Origin: Variovorax sp. PMC12
Lineage (GTDB): Bacteria; Pseudomonadota; Gammaproteobacteria; Burkholderiales; Burkholderiaceae_C
Length of the DNA stretch: 64,000 nucleotides
NCBI RefSeq assembly: GCF_003019815.1
Contig: NZ_CP027773.1
Coordinates: forward strand, 2,925,001 to 2,989,000
Reading direction: 5' to 3'
Each line of letters begins with the position of its first letter. Position 1 is the stretch's first letter. This document shows positions 41,324-50,146 of this stretch, piece by piece. The position numbers were made by a program, and so were the translations under genes. The notes beneath the pieces were generated by a model that had not been told where the DNA came from, ran no database searches, and saw only the letters and a program-made list of their open reading frames with translations.

Positions 41324-43611
41324 GCGTCCCCCGCCGGATGGGCTGCGTGGGCGATGGGCAAAGGTGCCTGCGCGCTGGCGCGCTCGTTCGCGGCACCTTC
41401 GCTCGCATCGTCATCGGCCTGGCGCAACTGCGCCTGGTAGAGCCGCCAGTAGGCGCCCTGCTTCGCCATCAAGGCGTCGTGCGGCCCGACCTCGACCACT
41501 TCGCCGCGGTCCATGACCACGAGCCGGTCGGCCTTGCGCAGCGTCGACAGGCGGTGCGCGATGGCGATGGTGGTGCGGCCCTGCACGAGGTTGTCGAGCG
41601 CCTTCTGGATTTCCTTCTCGGTCTCGGTGTCCACCGCCGAGGTGGCCTCGTCGAGGATCAGGATGCGCGGGTCGATCAGCAGCGCCCGCGCGATGCTGAT
41701 GCGCTGGCGCTCGCCGCCCGACAGGCCCTGCCCGCGCTCGCCCACCAGCGAGTCGTAGCCGTGCTGCAGCCGCAGGATGAAGTCGTGCGCGTGCGCAGCG
41801 CGCGCGGCGGCCACGATCTCTTCGCGCGTGGCGTCGGGCTTGCCGTAGGCGATGTTCTGCGCGATGGTGCCGAAGAACAGGAACGGCTCCTGCAGCACCA
41901 GCCCTACGTGGCGCCGGTAGTCGGCCACGGCGAAGCGGCGGATGTCGGTGCCGTCGACCTTGATGGCGCCGTCGGTCACGTCGTAGAAGCGGCAGATCAG
42001 GTTGACCAGCGTGCTCTTGCCCGAGCCGCTGTGGCCCACCAGGCCGATCATCTCGCCGGGCTCGATCACCAGGTCGAGGTCGTGGATGACGGCGCGCGAG
42101 CCGTAGCGGAAACCCAGCCCGCTCATCTCGATGCGCCCCTGCACGCGCTCGACCTTCACCGGGTTGGCCGGCTCGGGCACGTTGCTCACGTGGTCGAGGA
42201 TGTCGAAGATGCGCTTGGCGCCCGCCGCCGCCTTCTGCGTGACCGAGACGATGCGGCTCATGGAATCGAGACGCGTATAGAAACGGCCGATGTACGCGAT
42301 GAAGGCGGTGAGCACGCCCACCGTGATGCTGCCGCGCGCCACCTGCCAGATGCCGAAGGCCCAGACCACGAGCAGGCCGATTTCGGTGAGCAGCGACACG
42401 GTCGGCGTGAACAGCGACCAGGTGCGGTTGAGCTTGTCGTTGACCTGAAGGTTGTAGGCGTTGGCGACGCGGAAGCGCTCGGCCTCGCGGCGTTCCTGCG
42501 CGAAGGCCTTGACCACGCGGATGCCGGGAATGGTGTCGGCCAGCACGTTGGTCACCTCCGACCAGACGCGGTCGATCTTCTCGAAGCCGGTGCGCAGGCG
42601 GTCGCGCACGACGTGGATCATCCAGGCGATGAAGGGCAGCGGCACCAGCGTGACCACCGCCAGCAGCGGATTGATGGAGATCAGGATGACGGCGGTCATC
42701 ACGATCATCAGCACGTCGTTGGCGAAATCCAGTGCGTGCAGCGACAGGAAAACGTTGATGCGGTCGGTTTCCGAGCCGATGCGCGCCATCAGGTCGCCGG
42801 TGCGCTTGCCGCCGAAATAGTCGAGCGGCAGGGTCAGCAGGTGCTCGTAGGTGGTGGTGCGCAGGTCGGCGCCGATGCGCTCGGACACCAGCGCCAGCAG
42901 GTAGGTGCGAGCCCAGCCCAGCCCCCAGCCAACCAGCGCCGCGACCAGCAGGCCGCCCAGGTACAGGCCGACGCGCATGGTGTCGATCTTCTGCCCGTTC
43001 TGGAACGGAATCAGGATGTCGTCCATCAGCGGGATGGTCAGGTACGGCGGCACCAGGGTGGCGGCGGTGGAAATCAGGGTCAGGACAAACCCCAGGATCA
43101 GCTGCTTGCGGTACGGCTTGGCGAAACGGCCCAGGCGCAGCAGCACCCAGGTCGAGGGCGGGGTCTGGAGTTCGGTGTCGGCAACGGCGGCATCGTCGCC
43201 GTCGGCGGCCTCGGCCGGCTCGGGTGTCGCCTTGGCGACATCGGACATGCGCTGACCGAAAAGCTTGAGCAGGCGCAGCGCCGCCACCTGGTGGGCCAGG
43301 GTGTAGCGCCAGCGGCCCAACCGGCCCTCGGAGCCCGTCAAATCAAGGGTTCCGACGCCGGAATGGTCGGAAAGCCGCAGCGCCAGGGAGGCGTCCGTCA
43401 GTGGCCACTCACGCCATTCGCCGCCCGGATCGAGCGCGATCAGGCGCCGGTCAGTCAGGGCGACTAGGCCGCAAGCGAAGCGAAGTTGGTCGTCGAGGTC
43501 AACCGACAGTATTACCAGAACGTTTTCCGCGACTGCGAGCCGGTTTTTCAGCGCGTCTGAAGCCGCCTCTGTTTCGCCCTCCCGGGTGCCGACTGGATCG
43601 TGATGTTGCAT
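41320..43611 (-). CDS. ABC exporter-type half transporter linked to cyanophycin genes
   Basis: 763 residues. The N-terminal ~115 residues are an unusual soluble domain (LVALTDRRLIALDPGG...WPLTDASLALRLSDHSGVGTLDL) resembling a bacterial PH-like fold. Then come a six-helix exporter domain (about 165-460) and an ATPase with Walker A GHSGSGKST, signature LSGGERQRISIARAL, Walker B ILILDEATSAVD and H-loop IAHRLS. It looks like an MsbA/LipidA-type exporter. Start ATG 43611 is chosen by protein layout. Divergent from the two cyanophycin synthetase genes and coupled to the DUF1854 gene. Substrate unknown. Confidence 0.87.
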   Translation of the reverse strand: MQHHDPVGTREGETEAASDALKNRLAVAENVLVILSVDLDDQLRFACGLVALTDRRLIALDPGGEWREWPLTDASLALRLSDHSGVGTLDLTGSEGRLGRWRYTLAHQVAALRLLKLFGQRMSDVAKATPEPAEAADGDDAAVADTELQTPPSTWVLLRLGRFAKPYRKQLILGFVLTLISTAATLVPPYLTIPLMDDILIPFQNGQKIDTMRVGLYLGGLLVAALVGWGLGWARTYLLALVSERIGADLRTTTYEHLLTLPLDYFGGKRTGDLMARIGSETDRINVFLSLHALDFANDVLMIVMTAVILISINPLLAVVTLVPLPFIAWMIHVVRDRLRTGFEKIDRVWSEVTNVLADTIPGIRVVKAFAQERREAERFRVANAYNLQVNDKLNRTWSLFTPTVSLLTEIGLLVVWAFGIWQVARGSITVGVLTAFIAYIGRFYTRLDSMSRIVSVTQKAAAGAKRIFDILDHVSNVPEPANPVKVERVQGRIEMSGLGFRYGSRAVIHDLDLVIEPGEMIGLVGHSGSGKSTLVNLICRFYDVTDGAIKVDGTDIRRFAVADYRRHVGLVLQEPFLFFGTIAQNIAYGKPDATREEIVAAARAAHAHDFILRLQHGYDSLVGERGQGLSGGERQRISIARALLIDPRILILDEATSAVDTETEKEIQKALDNLVQGRTTIAIAHRLSTLRKADRLVVMDRGEVVEVGPHDALMAKQGAYWRLYQAQLRQADDDASEGAANERASAQAPLPIAHAAHPAGDA

Positions 43612-43659
43612 TGTGTTTCTTTGACTCTTGCCCGTCGCGGGCCGCATGGACCGCGTCAT

Positions 43660-43679
43660 GGCGCCCTTGGTCGGGCGCC
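43660..43679. promoter_or_regulatory. Hairpin/dyad in the divergent cyanophycin promoter region
   Basis: GGCGCCC (43660-43666) and GGGCGCC (43673-43679) around TTGGTC, centred in the 139-base region between the exporter and cyanophycin synthetase genes. It may be an operator for both directions or a leader hairpin. No T run follows, so it is not a terminator. Confidence 0.35.
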
Positions 43680-43750
43680 GATTCTGACCGATCGCCATGG
43701 GCGCGCTTGAAGGCGCCGCGGTGCTCGGCCAAAGCACATCGAACGTTTGC

Positions 43751-45988
43751 ATGACCCGTTTCGACGACATCCAATTGCTGCGCATCAATTATTTGCGCGG
43801 TCCCAATCTCTGGACCTACCGTCCGGTGCTCGAAGTCTGGCTCGATCTGGGTCAACTGGAAGACTACCCCTCCAACAAGATAGACGGCTTCACCGACCGC
43901 CTGACCGGGCTGCTGCCGGCGCTCATCGAGCACCACTGCGGCGTCGGCGAGCGCGGCGGCTTCATCCAGCGCCTGACCGAAGGCACATGGTCGGGCCACG
44001 TGCTCGAACACGTGGTCATCGAGCTGCTGAACCTGGCCGGCATGCCCACCGGCTTCGGGCAAACCCGCAGTACTTCCGAACACGGCGTGTACCGCATGGT
44101 GTTCCGGGCGCGCGACGAGCAGGTCGCCCGCGTGGCGCTCGCCGAGGGCCACCGCCTGCTGATGGCCGCCATCAACAACGACCCGTTCACCGCCGCCGAC
44201 GTGCAGAAGGCCGTCGACGCGGTCAAGGCCAAGGTCGAGGACTGCTACCTCGGCCCGAGCACCGCCGCCATCGTGGCCGCCGCCACCGACCGTGGCATTC
44301 CCCACATGCGGCTGAACAGCGGCAACCTGGTGCAACTGGGCTACGGCGCCAACCAGCAGCGCATCTGGACCGCCGAAACCGACTACACCAGCGCCATCGG
44401 CGAATCGATCGCCAGCGACAAGGAACTGACCAAGTCCCTGCTCGCGAGCTGCGGCGTGCCCGTGCCCGAAGGCCAGGTAGTCGCCAACGCCGAAGAAGCC
44501 TGGGAAGCCGCCGAGGACATCGGCCTGCCCGTGGTCGTGAAGCCATCCGATGCCAATCACGGCCGGGGCGTCTCGCTCGAACTGACCACCCGCGAGGAAG
44601 TCATTGCCGCCTTCGCGGTCGCCGAGCCCGAGGGCAGCGACGTGATGGTCGAGCGCTTCATCCGCGGCCACGAACACCGCCTGCTGGTGGTGGGCGGCGA
44701 AGTGGTGGCGGCCGCGCGCGGCGAGATCATCACCGTGACCGGCGACGGCCAGGCCACGGTGCGCGAACTGATCGAGAAACAGCTCAACAGCGACCCGCGC
44801 CGCGGCGCCGAGGAAGAGTTCCCGCTCGACGTGATCGTCATCGACACCGACGCCAAGCTGCAGCTCGAACTCAAGCGCCAGGAGCTGGACGCCGACGCCG
44901 TGCCGGCCGCCGGCCGCGTGGTCACGATCCAGCGCAACGGCAACATGGCCAACGACTGCACCGACCAGGTCCACCCCGAAGTCGCGCACGCCGCCGTGCT
45001 GGCCGCGCGCGTGGTGGGCCTCGACATTGCCGGCATCGACCTCGTGGCGCTGGACATCTCCAAGCCGCTGGGCCCGCAGCGCGGCGCCATCGTCGAAGTC
45101 AACGCCGGCCCCGGCCTGCTGATGCACCTGAAGCCGGCCGTCGGTTCGCCGCGCCCGGTGGGCCGCGCCATCTGCGACCACCTGTTCCCCAACGACGCGC
45201 CCGGCCGCATCCCCGTGGTCGGCGTGGCCGGCTCGCGCGACACCGCCGTGCTGGCGCGCCTGGTGGCGTGGCTGGTCGGCCTGGGCGGGCGCCACACCGG
45301 CCTGGCCTGCCGCGACGGCCTGTTCCTGGAGCGCCGCCGCGTCGACGCGCGCGACAGCGCCAACTGGGACGCCGGCCACCGCCTGCTCGTGAACCGCGCC
45401 GTGCAGGCCGTGGTGATCGAGAACGGCGCCGAGACCATCCTGCGCGACGGCCTCTCCTACGACCGCTGCGAAGTCGGCATCGTCACCGACCTCGACGGCT
45501 GCGAAGCCCTGGCCGACTACGACATCACCGAGAGCGACCAGATGGTCAAGGTGCTGCGCACGCAGGTCGACGTGGTGCTGTCCGAAGGTACCGCCGTGCT
45601 GAATGCCGACGACGCCCGCGTGGCCGGCCTCGCGCCGCTGTGCGACGGCGCCGTCATCCTCTATGCGGCCGACCCGCAGGCCGCCGCGCTCACCGCACAC
45701 CAGGCCGCCGGCGGCAAGGCCGTGCTGGTGCGGCAGGACCGCGTGGTGCTGGCCAACGGCAGCAGCGAGTCGTTCCTGCCCGGCCTCGGCCGGCTGACCG
45801 TGTGGCGCGCCACCCATGCCGGCGTGAGCCTCGAGAGCCTGCTGGCCGCCGTGGCCGCGGCCTGGGCCATGGGCATTCCGCTGAACCTGATCGGCGCCGG
45901 CGTGGAGGCCTTCGAGGCCGACCTGCAGGCCGCGCTGGCCTCGCTCCAGCTGTCGCAGACCCAGCCCCTTCAACCCCAGCTGGCCTGA
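43751..45988 (+). CDS. Cyanophycin synthetase paralogue with degenerate ligase P-loop
   Basis: 745 residues of the CphA family. It retains the N-terminal domain (LRGPNLWTYRPVLEVWLDL) and the ATP-grasp domain (about 220-480; ELTKSLLASCGVPVPEG, VVKPSDANHGRGVSLEL, EVNAGPGLLMHL) that adds aspartate in known enzymes. The Mur-ligase-like C-terminal domain is shorter than in the next gene, and its P-loop, normally GTNGKTT, reads GVAGSRDTA (about 490-500), lacking the lysine and threonine needed for ATP. It likely works with, or modulates, the complete synthetase encoded 37 bases downstream. Start ATG 43751. Confidence 0.88.
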   Translation: MTRFDDIQLLRINYLRGPNLWTYRPVLEVWLDLGQLEDYPSNKIDGFTDRLTGLLPALIEHHCGVGERGGFIQRLTEGTWSGHVLEHVVIELLNLAGMPTGFGQTRSTSEHGVYRMVFRARDEQVARVALAEGHRLLMAAINNDPFTAADVQKAVDAVKAKVEDCYLGPSTAAIVAAATDRGIPHMRLNSGNLVQLGYGANQQRIWTAETDYTSAIGESIASDKELTKSLLASCGVPVPEGQVVANAEEAWEAAEDIGLPVVVKPSDANHGRGVSLELTTREEVIAAFAVAEPEGSDVMVERFIRGHEHRLLVVGGEVVAAARGEIITVTGDGQATVRELIEKQLNSDPRRGAEEEFPLDVIVIDTDAKLQLELKRQELDADAVPAAGRVVTIQRNGNMANDCTDQVHPEVAHAAVLAARVVGLDIAGIDLVALDISKPLGPQRGAIVEVNAGPGLLMHLKPAVGSPRPVGRAICDHLFPNDAPGRIPVVGVAGSRDTAVLARLVAWLVGLGGRHTGLACRDGLFLERRRVDARDSANWDAGHRLLVNRAVQAVVIENGAETILRDGLSYDRCEVGIVTDLDGCEALADYDITESDQMVKVLRTQVDVVLSEGTAVLNADDARVAGLAPLCDGAVILYAADPQAAALTAHQAAGGKAVLVRQDRVVLANGSSESFLPGLGRLTVWRATHAGVSLESLLAAVAAAWAMGIPLNLIGAGVEAFEADLQAALASLQLSQTQPLQPQLA

Positions 45989-46025
45989 GCCCCCGCGCCA
46001 GCCCGCAAGCAGTCCCACGCCGACC

Positions 46026-48593
46026 ATGAAAGTCACCCGCATCCGGGCCCTCCGCGGGCCCAACCTCTGGAGCCGCCACACCGCCATCGAGGCCGTCGTG
46101 GCCTGCCACGGCGACGAGAACGCCGTCAGCCGGCTCGCCGGCTTCGAGGACCGCCTGCGCGCCCGCTTCCCCACCATCGGCGAGCTGCACCCGATGGTGC
46201 TGGGCCAGCCGCTGGCGCTGGCCCACGTGCTCGAGAACGCCGCCGTCGCGCTGCAGGCCCAGGCCGGCTGCGCCGTCAACTTCGGCCACACCTCGCCCAC
46301 GGTGGAAGAAGGCGTCTACCAGGTCGTGTTCCAGTACACCGAGGAGGCCGTGGGCCGCCGCGCCGCCGAACTGGCCGAACAGCTCATCGCCGCCGCCCAG
46401 GCCGACACCCCCTTCGACGCCGAAGCCGCCATCACCGAGCTGCGCGACCTCGACGAATCCGAGCGCCTGGGCCCGAGCACCGGCTCCATCGTCGACGCCG
46501 CAGTGGCGCGCGGCATTCCGTACCGCCGCCTCACGAGCGGCAGCCTGGTGCAGTTCGGCTGGGGCTCCAAGCAGCGCCGCATCCAGGCCGCCGAGGTCGA
46601 CAGCACCAGCGGCGTGGCCGAATCGATCGCGCAGGACAAGGAACTGACCAAGCAGCTGCTCAATGCCGCCGGCGTGCCGGTGCCGCTGGGCCGCCCCGTG
46701 CGCGACGCCGAAGACGGCTGGGCCGCCGCGCTCGAAATCGGCCTGCCCGTGGTGGTGAAGCCGCAGGACGGCAACCAGGGCAAGGGCGTCACGGTCAACA
46801 TCAACACGCGCGAAGAGCTTTTCTCGGCCTACGACTCGGCCGCCGCCTACGGCGAGGTGATGGTCGAGAAGTTTCTCCCGGGCTTCGACTTCCGCCTGCT
46901 GGTGGTGGGCGACCGCCTGGTGGCCGCCGCGCGCCGCGATCCGCCGCAGGTCATCGGCGACGGCGTGCTCACCGTGCGCCAGCTGGTCGACACCGTGAAC
47001 CTCGACCCGCGCCGCGGCGAGGGGCATGCCACCTCGCTCACCAAGATCCGACTGGACGACATCGCCATCGGCCGGCTCGAATCGCAGGGCCTCACGCCCG
47101 ACAGCGTGCCCGCGCGCGGCCAGCGCGTGGTGCTGCGCAACAACGCCAACCTGTCCACCGGCGGCACCGCCACCGACGTGACCGACACCGTGCACCCCGA
47201 AGTCGCGGCGCGCGCCGTCGACGCGGCGCAGATGGTCGGCCTGCACATCTGCGGCGTCGACATGGTCTGCGAGAACGTGCTGCGCCCGCTCGAGGAGCAG
47301 CACGGCGGCGTGGTCGAAGTCAACGCCGCGCCCGGCCTGCGCATGCACATCTCGCCTTCGTTCGGCCGCGGCCGCGCGGTGGGCGAAGCGGTGATGGACA
47401 CGCTCTTCGCCCACGGCGACGACGGCCGCATCCCGGTGGTCGCCGTCACCGGCACCAACGGCAAGACCACCACCGCGCGCCTCATCAACCACCTGCTGGC
47501 TTCCAGCGGCCTGCGCACCGGCATGACCAACACCGACGGCGTGTACGTCGACGGACGCCAGACCGACAGCGGCGACTGCAGCGGCCCCAAGAGCGCGCGC
47601 AACGTGCTCATGCACCCCGACGTGGACGCGGCGGTGTTCGAAGTGGCCCGCGGCGGCGTGCTGCGCGAGGGCCTGGGCTTCGACCGCTGCCAGGTGGCCG
47701 TGGTCACCAACATCGGCAGCGGCGACCACCTGGGCCTGAACTACATCACCACGGTGGAAGACCTCGCGGTGCTCAAGCGCGTGATCGTGCGCAACGTGGC
47801 CGCCGACGGCTACGCCGTGCTCAACGCCGCCGACCCGAACGTCGCGGCCATGGCCGCGGGCTGCCCGGGCCACGTGATCTTCTTCACCGCCGACCGCATG
47901 CACCCGGTCATGGCAACGCACCGCGCGCAAGGCAAGCGCACCGTGTACGTCGACCAGGACACGCTGGTGGCCGCCGAAGGCTCGTGGCGCGAACGCATCG
48001 CGCTGCGCGACGTGCCCATCACCCGCGGCGGCACCATCGGCTTCCAGGTGGACAACGTGATGGCCTCGGTGGCCGCCGCATGGGCCGTGGGCCTGGACTG
48101 GGACACCATCCGCAGCGGCCTCGCGAGCTTCATGAACGACGCCGCCGGCGTGCCCGGGCGTTTCAACGTCATGGACTATCGCGGCGCCACCGTGATCGCC
48201 GACTACGGCCACAACACCGACGCCATGCGCGCGCTGGTGTCGGCCGTGGACACCATGCCCGCGAAGAAGCGCTCGGTGGTCATCAGCGGCGCGGGCGACC
48301 GCCGCGATTCCGACATCCGCGACCAGACCGCCATCCTCGGCCAGGCCTTCGACGACGTGATCCTCTACCAGGACGCGGCGCAGCGCGGCCGTGCCGACGG
48401 CGAAGTCATGGCGCTGCTGCGCCAGGGCCTGCAGGGCGCCGCGCGCACGCGCTACATCGACGAGATCCGCGGCGAGTTCGTCGCCATCGACACCGCGCTG
48501 GCCCGCCTGCAGCCCGGCGATCTTTCGCTGATCCTCGTCGACCAGGTCGAGGAAGCGCTCGCTCACCTCGCGCAGCGCATCGCAGCGGGCTGA
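46026..48593 (+). CDS. cphA: Cyanophycin synthetase
   Basis: Makes cyanophycin, the poly-aspartate/arginine nitrogen store, from Asp, Arg and ATP in the cytosol. 855 residues, close to the family norm. N-terminal domain (LRGPNLWSRHTAIEAVV), ATP-grasp domain (VVKPQDGNQGKGVTVNI, EVNAAPGLRMHISPS) and a Mur-ligase-like domain with an intact P-loop VTGTNGKTTTARL at about 474-486, followed by RGGVLREGLGFDRC and GRFNVMDYRGATVIADYGHN. Start ATG 46026. Forms an operon with the paralogue upstream. No cyanophycinase gene is in the window. Confidence 0.95.
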   Translation: MKVTRIRALRGPNLWSRHTAIEAVVACHGDENAVSRLAGFEDRLRARFPTIGELHPMVLGQPLALAHVLENAAVALQAQAGCAVNFGHTSPTVEEGVYQVVFQYTEEAVGRRAAELAEQLIAAAQADTPFDAEAAITELRDLDESERLGPSTGSIVDAAVARGIPYRRLTSGSLVQFGWGSKQRRIQAAEVDSTSGVAESIAQDKELTKQLLNAAGVPVPLGRPVRDAEDGWAAALEIGLPVVVKPQDGNQGKGVTVNINTREELFSAYDSAAAYGEVMVEKFLPGFDFRLLVVGDRLVAAARRDPPQVIGDGVLTVRQLVDTVNLDPRRGEGHATSLTKIRLDDIAIGRLESQGLTPDSVPARGQRVVLRNNANLSTGGTATDVTDTVHPEVAARAVDAAQMVGLHICGVDMVCENVLRPLEEQHGGVVEVNAAPGLRMHISPSFGRGRAVGEAVMDTLFAHGDDGRIPVVAVTGTNGKTTTARLINHLLASSGLRTGMTNTDGVYVDGRQTDSGDCSGPKSARNVLMHPDVDAAVFEVARGGVLREGLGFDRCQVAVVTNIGSGDHLGLNYITTVEDLAVLKRVIVRNVAADGYAVLNAADPNVAAMAAGCPGHVIFFTADRMHPVMATHRAQGKRTVYVDQDTLVAAEGSWRERIALRDVPITRGGTIGFQVDNVMASVAAAWAVGLDWDTIRSGLASFMNDAAGVPGRFNVMDYRGATVIADYGHNTDAMRALVSAVDTMPAKKRSVVISGAGDRRDSDIRDQTAILGQAFDDVILYQDAAQRGRADGEVMALLRQGLQGAARTRYIDEIRGEFVAIDTALARLQPGDLSLILVDQVEEALAHLAQRIAAG

Positions 48594-48751
48594 CGCCCGC
48601 CTTGCCGGACACGTCCCACACCGATGGGCGCGTCCGGCCCGGCCGTGCGGTGCGGCCTGTCCCACAGACGCGCACCCCACGCCGACACCACACTGTGGCT
48701 CCGGTCACGCACCTCCTTTCGCGGATGGCGTGGCCCAACCAAGGAGCCCGC

Positions 48752-49156
48752 ATGACAAAAACAGTTCGTTCACTTCTCTCCGCCACGGCACTCTTCGCCG
48801 CCAGCGGCTTCATCGTTTTCGGCGCCCAGACGGCCAGCGCACAGGCACCGGGCTCCGATGCACGGATGCAGAAGGAACGCGCCACTTGCGACGGCGTTCA
48901 GCAAGACCGCGCCGCGTGCCTGCGCGAAGCCGGCGCCGCACGCCAGGAAGCCAGGCGCGACGGCCTGACCACGCCGAGCGCCCCGCGCGAGCAGGTCAAC
49001 GCACTCGCCCGCTGCAGCGAGCAGCCCGGCCCCGACCAGGCCGAATGCGAAGCCCGCATCAAGGGCGGCGCGCGCACCACCACCGAAGGCAGCGTGATGG
49101 GCGGCGGCGTGATCCGCGAGACCGTGACGCCGCTGCCGGCACAGCCCGCACGTTGA
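48752..49156 (+). CDS. Secreted small protein with CX9C and CX10C cysteine pairs (copy 1)
   Basis: 134 residues with a signal peptide (cleavage near ASA/QA, residue 30). Four cysteines only: Cys46 and Cys56 in CDGVQQDRAAC, Cys88 and Cys99 in CSEQPGPDQAEC, with helix-forming Ala/Arg/Glu-rich sequence between and after. This spacing suggests a helical hairpin held by two disulfides in the periplasm. A GSVMGGGVIRET motif ends the conserved part. ATG 48752 is preceded by AAGGAG. Paralogue of the next gene; no known family recognised. Confidence 0.78.
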   Translation: MTKTVRSLLSATALFAASGFIVFGAQTASAQAPGSDARMQKERATCDGVQQDRAACLREAGAARQEARRDGLTTPSAPREQVNALARCSEQPGPDQAECEARIKGGARTTTEGSVMGGGVIRETVTPLPAQPAR

Positions 49157-49222
49157 ACCCGGCACATCCACGCCGGTCCAACATTTCCCGGTTTTCTTTT
49201 AGCTGACTCCAAGGAGCCGTCC

Positions 49223-49660
49223 ATGAAAAGCAATACGCGTTCGATCATCCTGGCCCTGCTCGCCGCAGGCGGCCTGACCGCCACCACCGTCGCCTCGGCC
49301 GCAGGCGAATCCTCCAGCACGTACCAGCGGGAACTGGCCGTCTGCGGCCACAACCAGCAGGACCGTGCGGCCTGCATCCGCGAAGCGGGCGCGGCGCGCC
49401 AGGCAGCCGCCCGCGGCGGCCTGACCAGCGCCCCGGACTACCGTGCCAATGCCCTGGCACGCTGCGGCCTGCAACCGCCTACCGAACGCTCGGCCTGCGA
49501 AGCCCGCGTGCTCGGCAGCATGGGCGACACCCGCGCCATGGTTGACGGCAGCGTGATGGGCGGTGGCGTGATCCGCGAATCGGTGACCACCACCCTGGTG
49601 CCTGTCGTGCCGGCGCCGCCGCCGGAACCGATGCCCATGCCGATGCGTCCCATGCGCTGA
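49223..49660 (+). CDS. Secreted small protein with CX9C and CX10C cysteine pairs (copy 2)
   Basis: 145 residues, signal peptide cleaved near ASA/AG (residue 27). The four cysteines Cys41/Cys51 (CGHNQQDRAAC) and Cys81/Cys92 (CGLQPPTERSAC) repeat the spacing of the preceding gene, as do the blocks QQDRAACxREAGAARQ, ALARC and GSVMGGGVIRE. It differs by a Pro/Met-rich tail (PPPEPMPMPMRPMR). AAGGAG precedes ATG 49223. Tandem duplication is evident; the function is unknown. Confidence 0.78.
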   Translation: MKSNTRSIILALLAAGGLTATTVASAAGESSSTYQRELAVCGHNQQDRAACIREAGAARQAAARGGLTSAPDYRANALARCGLQPPTERSACEARVLGSMGDTRAMVDGSVMGGGVIRESVTTTLVPVVPAPPPEPMPMPMRPMR

Positions 49661-49744
49661 TAGGCGACCCGGGGCTGGCCCGCCGCACGAGGCAGGGCCG
49701 GCCCTTGTGTGCAATCGAGGGGAAACCCCAATGGATACCCTCCG

Positions 49745-49762
49745 TTGTCACACGACTGTCAT
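49745..49762 (+). promoter_or_regulatory. PHO-box-like site upstream of a small unknown gene
   Basis: TTGTCAC-ACGA-CTGTCAT followed by AAAA: two near-consensus PhoB 7-mers with an 11-base period, the best such site in the window. The -10-like TATAGT lies at 49794-49799, 31 bases downstream, about two helical turns farther than usual. Confidence 0.55.
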
Positions 49763-49822
49763 AAAAGGCAAAGGAGTGCTAGCTATAGTTCTCGGTCCCT
49801 GCCTACCGAGGAACCACTCCCC

Positions 49823-50101
49823 ATGAATGCCATCAAGGTCGCTCGCCGATTCATAGAAACGGACCCGGCCAACGAATCGGCCAAGATTCTGGCCCAGCTC
49901 GTGTTGGCGCTCGAGTCCGAACGCAGCTTCGAACTGATCACGCTCTACAACCTCGACTACAAGAGCTTCCAGCTTGCCATGGACATCCTGAAGGAATGGC
50001 GGCTCGACCGCTATTACGCCAGCAAGTCCAAGCTGTTCGACCTGTCCCTGCAGGTCAGCGAACTCGAAAAAGCCAGCGCTACGCCCACGCCCGAAGCCTG
50101 A
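49823..50101 (+). CDS. Small soluble protein of unknown function
   Basis: 92 residues, no signal peptide, no cysteine, predicted almost wholly alpha-helical (RRFIETDPANESAKILAQLVLALESERSFELITLYNLDYKSFQLAMDILKEWRLDRYY). Composition is less Ala/Arg-biased and the codon use less GC-rich than the neighbours. Start ATG 49823 follows GAGG at about 13 bases. The PHO-box-like site 60 bases upstream and a TATAGT -10 suggest it is induced by phosphate limitation. I do not recognise the family. Confidence 0.75.
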   Translation: MNAIKVARRFIETDPANESAKILAQLVLALESERSFELITLYNLDYKSFQLAMDILKEWRLDRYYASKSKLFDLSLQVSELEKASATPTPEA

Positions 50102-50146
50102 ACGGCCCCTGAGGCCCGTTCGCGTTTTCTCCTTCTCCCCGCTTCT

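Noticed and set aside
45690..48680. About 1000-codon open frame antisense to cphA
   Set aside because: The cyanophycin synthetase on the plus strand is unmistakable; the antisense frame reflects third-position GC bias.
48594..48751. GC-rich partial dyads after cphA as a terminator
   Set aside because: The pairing is imperfect and no T run follows; I cannot support a terminator there.
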